Translations under genes and position numbers: made by a program
The notes under the pieces: generated by a model
The model's input: only the letters and a program-made list of their open reading frames with translations
Told to the model about the DNA's origin: nothing
Databases searched by the model: none
Shown: piece after piece, positions 1-5,315 of the stretch
How positions within the stretch are numbered: position 1 is the stretch's first letter
Layout of the letters: every line of letters begins with the position of its first letter
Source of the DNA: E44-bin88 sp050123275
Lineage (GTDB): Bacteria; Chloroflexota; Dehalococcoidia; Dehalococcoidales; BS750m-G39
Direction: 5' to 3'
Length of the DNA: 5,315 bases
Assembly (NCBI GenBank): GCA_050123275.1
Contig: JASFHK010000027.1
Coordinates: forward strand, 1-5,315

Positions 1-58
1 CTCGGGTTGAATGCTTCGTCAAGAAGTCATTCGGATCTCATCGGGCTAATCGTTAAAT

Positions 59-90
59 CGGGGAATCCCGGCCCGGTTTTGGTCTCCCCG
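59..90 (-). repeat. Weak GC-rich dyad downstream of the operon
   Basis: CGGGGA at 59-64 is the perfect inverted complement of TCCCCG at 85-90, with internal CCCGG words at 67-76. On the minus strand this lies just past the 5S terminator and could be a second, backup hairpin. No T-run follows it in the transcript direction, so I do not call it a terminator. Apart from this dyad and the 7-nt tract at 89-123, I see no gene, tRNA or promoter in positions 1-125. Confidence 0.3.
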
Positions 91-123
91 AGCGACGAAC
101 CACGAGTCACAAACCACTCATAA
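89..123. repeat. Degenerate 7-nt tandem tract, CGAGCGA type, downstream of 5S
   Basis: Five in-phase heptads run from 89 to 123 on the plus strand, starting with cgagcga, cgaacca and cgagtca. The last two units grade into the outer arm of the dyad around the 5S terminator (112-121). The segment 82-97 matches 4005-4020, just past the 16S 3' end, at 15 of 16 positions and in the same orientation. The period is read directly; the idea that these tracts share an origin is inference. Confidence 0.6.
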
Positions 124-162
124 ATGTAAAAACCACTCATGGTTTTTACATCATGAGTGGTT
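112..162 (-). repeat. Long composite dyad overlapping the 5S terminator
   Basis: Positions 112-121 (aaccactcat) are the exact inverted complement of 153-162. Nested inside, 124-134 (atgtaaaaacc) is the exact complement of 141-151 (ggtttttacat), with the 6-nt loop actcat. Only an aa/c internal bulge separates the two helices, so the whole forms a 21-bp hairpin. It shares strands with the shorter terminator helix (131-141 with 152-162), and the two folds cannot coexist. In transcription order the shorter helix completes first and is followed by the U-run. Confidence 0.75.
126..162 (-). terminator. Intrinsic terminator of the rRNA operon
   Basis: In the transcript direction, AACCACTCATG (162-152) and CATGAGTGGTT (141-131) form a perfect 11-bp stem with a 10-nt loop. 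The stem is followed directly by further U residues, a TTTTT run including the stem end. It begins 9 nt past the proposed 5S 3' end, the expected place for a Rho-independent terminator of a bacterial rRNA operon. The stem is AT-richer than typical strong rRNA terminators, and the U-run is short and interrupted by ACA. Confidence 0.8.
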
Positions 163-170
163 AATTTTAT

Positions 171-288
171 TCCTGGCAACGTTCTACTCTCCCGGCCGGT
201 CGCCCGACAAGTACCATCGACGCTGAGGGGCTTAACTGCTGTGTTCGGGATGGGAACAGGTGGTTCCCCCTCGCCTTCATCACCAGAA
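171..288 (-). rRNA. rrf: 5S ribosomal RNA
   Basis: This is the 5S rRNA, a component of the central protuberance of the large subunit, bound by uL5, uL18 and bL25-family proteins. On the minus strand it contains the conserved core CCGAACACAGCAGTTAAGC and GATGGTACTTG, and the late GAGAGTAGAACG segment. The ends were set by the terminal helix: TTCTGG at 288-283 pairs with CCAGGA at 176-171, including one G-U pair. The resulting 118 nt fits the usual 115-120 nt. It is the last gene of the operon and is followed closely by the terminator. An open frame across 27-299 is only the rRNA read as protein. Confidence 0.97.
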
Positions 289-316
289 AACTTAGACAAT
301 TATCATAGTCAGTGTA

Positions 317-401
317 TAGTTATTTGTGGTTAGTGGTTAGTATCTTCAGTCTTGTGGCATTTACTATCCACTGCCTACTATCCACTATTCACTAAACATC
401 T
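317..401. repeat. Degenerate 7-nt tandem tract with internal dyad, TAGTGRA type
   Basis: Two oppositely oriented heptad runs face each other. The plus-strand units at 317-344 are of the TAGTGGT/TAGTTAT kind. Those at 360-401 are their complement type, TCCACTA/TTTACTA. AGTGGTTAGTA (332-342) pairs with TACTATCCACT (362-372) with one mismatch around a 19-nt loop. In the transcript this forms a hairpin between the 23S processing stem and 5S. Phase is kept within each arm. The words differ from the CTGGARR units found elsewhere in the operon, but the period is the same. Confidence 0.7.
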
Positions 402-425
402 GCACCCTCAAAACTGCATAGGAAG
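400..425 (-). repeat. 23S precursor processing stem, 3' arm
   Basis: These 26 nt are complementary to 3675-3700 on the other side of the 23S gene. In the transcript the pairing has 24 Watson-Crick pairs, one G-U pair and one G-G mismatch. Flanking helices of this kind are the usual RNase III or Mini-III substrate in bacterial 23S maturation. The element lies about 103 nt beyond the 23S 3' end, leaving room for the heptad tract between helix and mature end. The complementarity is direct; the processing role is inferred from position. Confidence 0.85.
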
Positions 426-465
426 TTTTAGTTTTCTCTCGATTACCAAAAATTTTATCTCTTTT

Positions 466-527
466 GGCTCTTAGCTCTCAACTTCAGCCGTTTCCAGCCT
501 CTAGTCTCCAGCTTCCAGCCTCCAGTT

Positions 528-528
<1 letters not shown>
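466..528. repeat. Degenerate 7-nt tandem tract, CTGGARR type, abutting the 23S 3' end
   Basis: Nine heptads in unbroken phase run from 466 to 528. The plus-strand units begin GGCTCTT/AGCTCTC and become CCAGCCT, CTAGTCT, CCAGCTT and CCAGTTT near 23S. In the transcript the consensus is CTGGARR. Positions 494-525 match 2297-2328, one arm of the helix 45 insertion, at 29 of 32 positions, and match the complement of the other arm (2258-2289) at 28 of 32. The tract ends at the mature 23S 3' terminus, with no gap between gene and repeat. Confidence 0.85.
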
Positions 529-3556
<3,028 letters not shown>

Positions 3557-3674
3557 TAATTAGTTTTTTTGGTTCTCTTATCTTCGGACGCTTGCGCGCC
3601 CTGTTTTCGGTTCTCGTTCGAAATTGTAATTGACAAAAATGTGTTTGATTACCCATTTTCTTAAATTACTCTAT

Positions 3675-3700
3675 CTTCCTATGCAGTTTTCAAGGTGCAG
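3675..3700 (-). repeat. 23S precursor processing stem, 5' arm
   Basis: In the transcript this reads CTGCACCTTGAAAACTGCAT followed by AGGAAG. It contains the CCTTGAAAACTGCATAG-like word common upstream of 23S in Bacillota operons. It pairs with 400-425 across the whole 23S gene over 26 positions, with a single mismatch. It sits about 119 nt upstream of the mature 23S 5' end, so a long unpaired or locally folded segment remains to be trimmed after primary cleavage. Confidence 0.85.
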
Positions 3701-3715
3701 GCCCGCGCTGCGGGC
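3701..3715 (-). repeat. Small GC hairpin beside the 23S processing stem
   Basis: GCCCGC at 3701-3706 and GCGGGC at 3710-3715 form a perfect 6-bp stem with a 3-nt loop. It lies directly outside the 5' arm of the 23S processing stem, with no intervening base, so it could stack on that helix. No U-run follows in the transcript, so it is not a terminator. Confidence 0.6.
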
Positions 3716-3748
3716 TCGTAGCTCGTCGTTCGCCTTTCGTCGCTCGGA
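3714..3748. repeat. Degenerate 7-nt tandem tract, CGAGCGA type, inverted orientation
   Basis: Five in-phase plus-strand heptads (gctcgta, gctcgtc, gttcgcc, tttcgtc, gctcgga) are the complement of the words seen at 4012-4046. CGTCGCTCGG at 3738-3747 is the exact inverted complement of 4011-4020, so the two tracts could pair and close a loop of about 263 nt in the spacer RNA. Confidence 0.65.
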
Positions 3749-3830
3749 TTTGAGCAATTCAACACGTCCTTTAAACTACGCTTTTTCAAATCAAGGTTCT
3801 TGTTTAAGCTTTCGAAGGTTCCGTTCGAGA

Positions 3831-3858
3831 TTCTCACCTCTCACTTTCCACTTCTCTC
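3831..3858. repeat. Degenerate 7-nt tandem tract, pyrimidine-rich
   Basis: Four in-phase heptads on the plus strand (ttctcac, ctctcac, tttccac, ttctctc) correspond to GTGARAR-like units in the transcript. This is a fourth word family with the same 7-nt period in the same operon. Low complexity makes chance periodicity more likely here than for the CTGGARR tracts. Confidence 0.5.
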
Positions 3859-3861
3859 CTC

Positions 3862-3882
3862 GGCGAATCTATCGGATTCGCC
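3862..3882 (-). repeat. Perfect 8-bp hairpin in the 16S-23S spacer
   Basis: GGCGAATC at 3862-3869 and GATTCGCC at 3875-3882 are exact inverted complements around the 5-nt loop tatcg. The position is mid-spacer with no U-run. It probably helps fold the spacer RNA; no specific role can be assigned. Confidence 0.65.
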
Positions 3883-3936
3883 CTTTGAACCCTGGAAACT
3901 AAACAGTAATCGCTAGAATAGACAGGCAAGTTCCAA

Positions 3937-3955
3937 TTAGGGTCAAAAACCCTAA
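3937..3955 (-). repeat. TTAGGGT/ACCCTAA hairpin in the 16S-23S spacer
   Basis: TTAGGGT at 3937-3943 pairs perfectly with ACCCTAA at 3949-3955 over the 5-nt loop caaaa. The transcript carries U residues in the loop rather than after the stem, so this is a local fold and not a terminator between 16S and 23S. Confidence 0.6.
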
Positions 3956-4011
3956 CCGTTCGACCTAAGAGATTCTCCTCCCTCGCATCCTTAGCCGTAC
4001 TCAAGTTTCCC

Positions 4012-5315
<1,304 letters not shown>

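Larger units (their letters stand above)
289..527 (-). other. 23S-5S internal transcribed spacer
   Basis: This stretch of about 239 nt separates the 23S 3' end from 5S and is long for such a spacer. It holds no tRNA and no credible coding frame. From the 23S side it contains a 7-nt periodic tract (528-466), an AT-rich segment (465-426), the 3' arm of the 23S precursor stem (425-400), and a second 7-nt periodic tract with a dyad (401-317). It must be removed during maturation. Confidence 0.85.

Noticed and set aside
27..299. 90-codon minus-strand open frame covering the 5S region
   Set aside because: It translates the conserved 5S rRNA and its terminator. It has no protein-like family features and the RNA fully explains the conservation.
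3870..3900. GGTTCAAA word on the minus strand resembling a tRNA T-loop
   Set aside because: The flanks do not form a T-stem, there is no acceptor or D-arm at the right distance, and a separate perfect hairpin (3862-3882) occupies the neighbouring bases.

Overview
The window is a ribosomal RNA operon lying entirely on the minus strand. Read in the direction of transcription (high to low coordinates) it holds: a 5'-truncated 16S rRNA gene (5315 down to about 4055); a 16S-23S spacer of about 498 nt with no recognisable tRNA gene (4054-3557); a complete 23S rRNA gene (about 3556-528); a 23S-5S spacer of about 239 nt (527-289); a 5S rRNA gene (about 288-171); an intrinsic terminator (about 162-126); and about 110 nt of downstream sequence with no recognisable gene. 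I find no protein-coding gene. Every open frame of 60-130 codons overlaps rRNA or spacer and none resembles a known protein.

The 16S and 5S sequences read as Bacillota, most probably a clostridial lineage. Supporting signs are the anti-Shine-Dalgarno end CCUCCUUUCU, the 5S type, and the 'CCTTGAAAACTGCATAG'-like word in the spacer upstream of 23S. This comes from recall of family sequence patterns, not from a search, so genus-level placement is not claimed.

The rRNA cores look intact and functional, with decoding-site, 530-loop, sarcin-ricin and A2058-region sequences in their normal forms. The unusual part is what fills the variable places. The 23S gene is about 3.03 kb because helix 45 carries an intervening sequence, a 32-bp imperfect hairpin built from degenerate 7-nt tandem units (consensus CTGGARR). 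A 29/32-identical copy of one arm sits immediately beyond the 23S 3' end in the 23S-5S spacer. Other degenerate tracts with the same 7-nt period but different words (TAGTGRA-like, CGAGCGA-like, GTGARAR-like) occupy the rest of both spacers and the sequence just past 5S. In this window, 7-nt periodic DNA appears to have accumulated where rRNA structure tolerates insertion.

Two structural elements matter for maturation and 3'-end formation. A 26-nt inverted repeat flanks 23S (3675-3700 with 400-425) and should form the precursor processing stem. The terminator after 5S is embedded in a larger dyad that can fold in two mutually exclusive ways.
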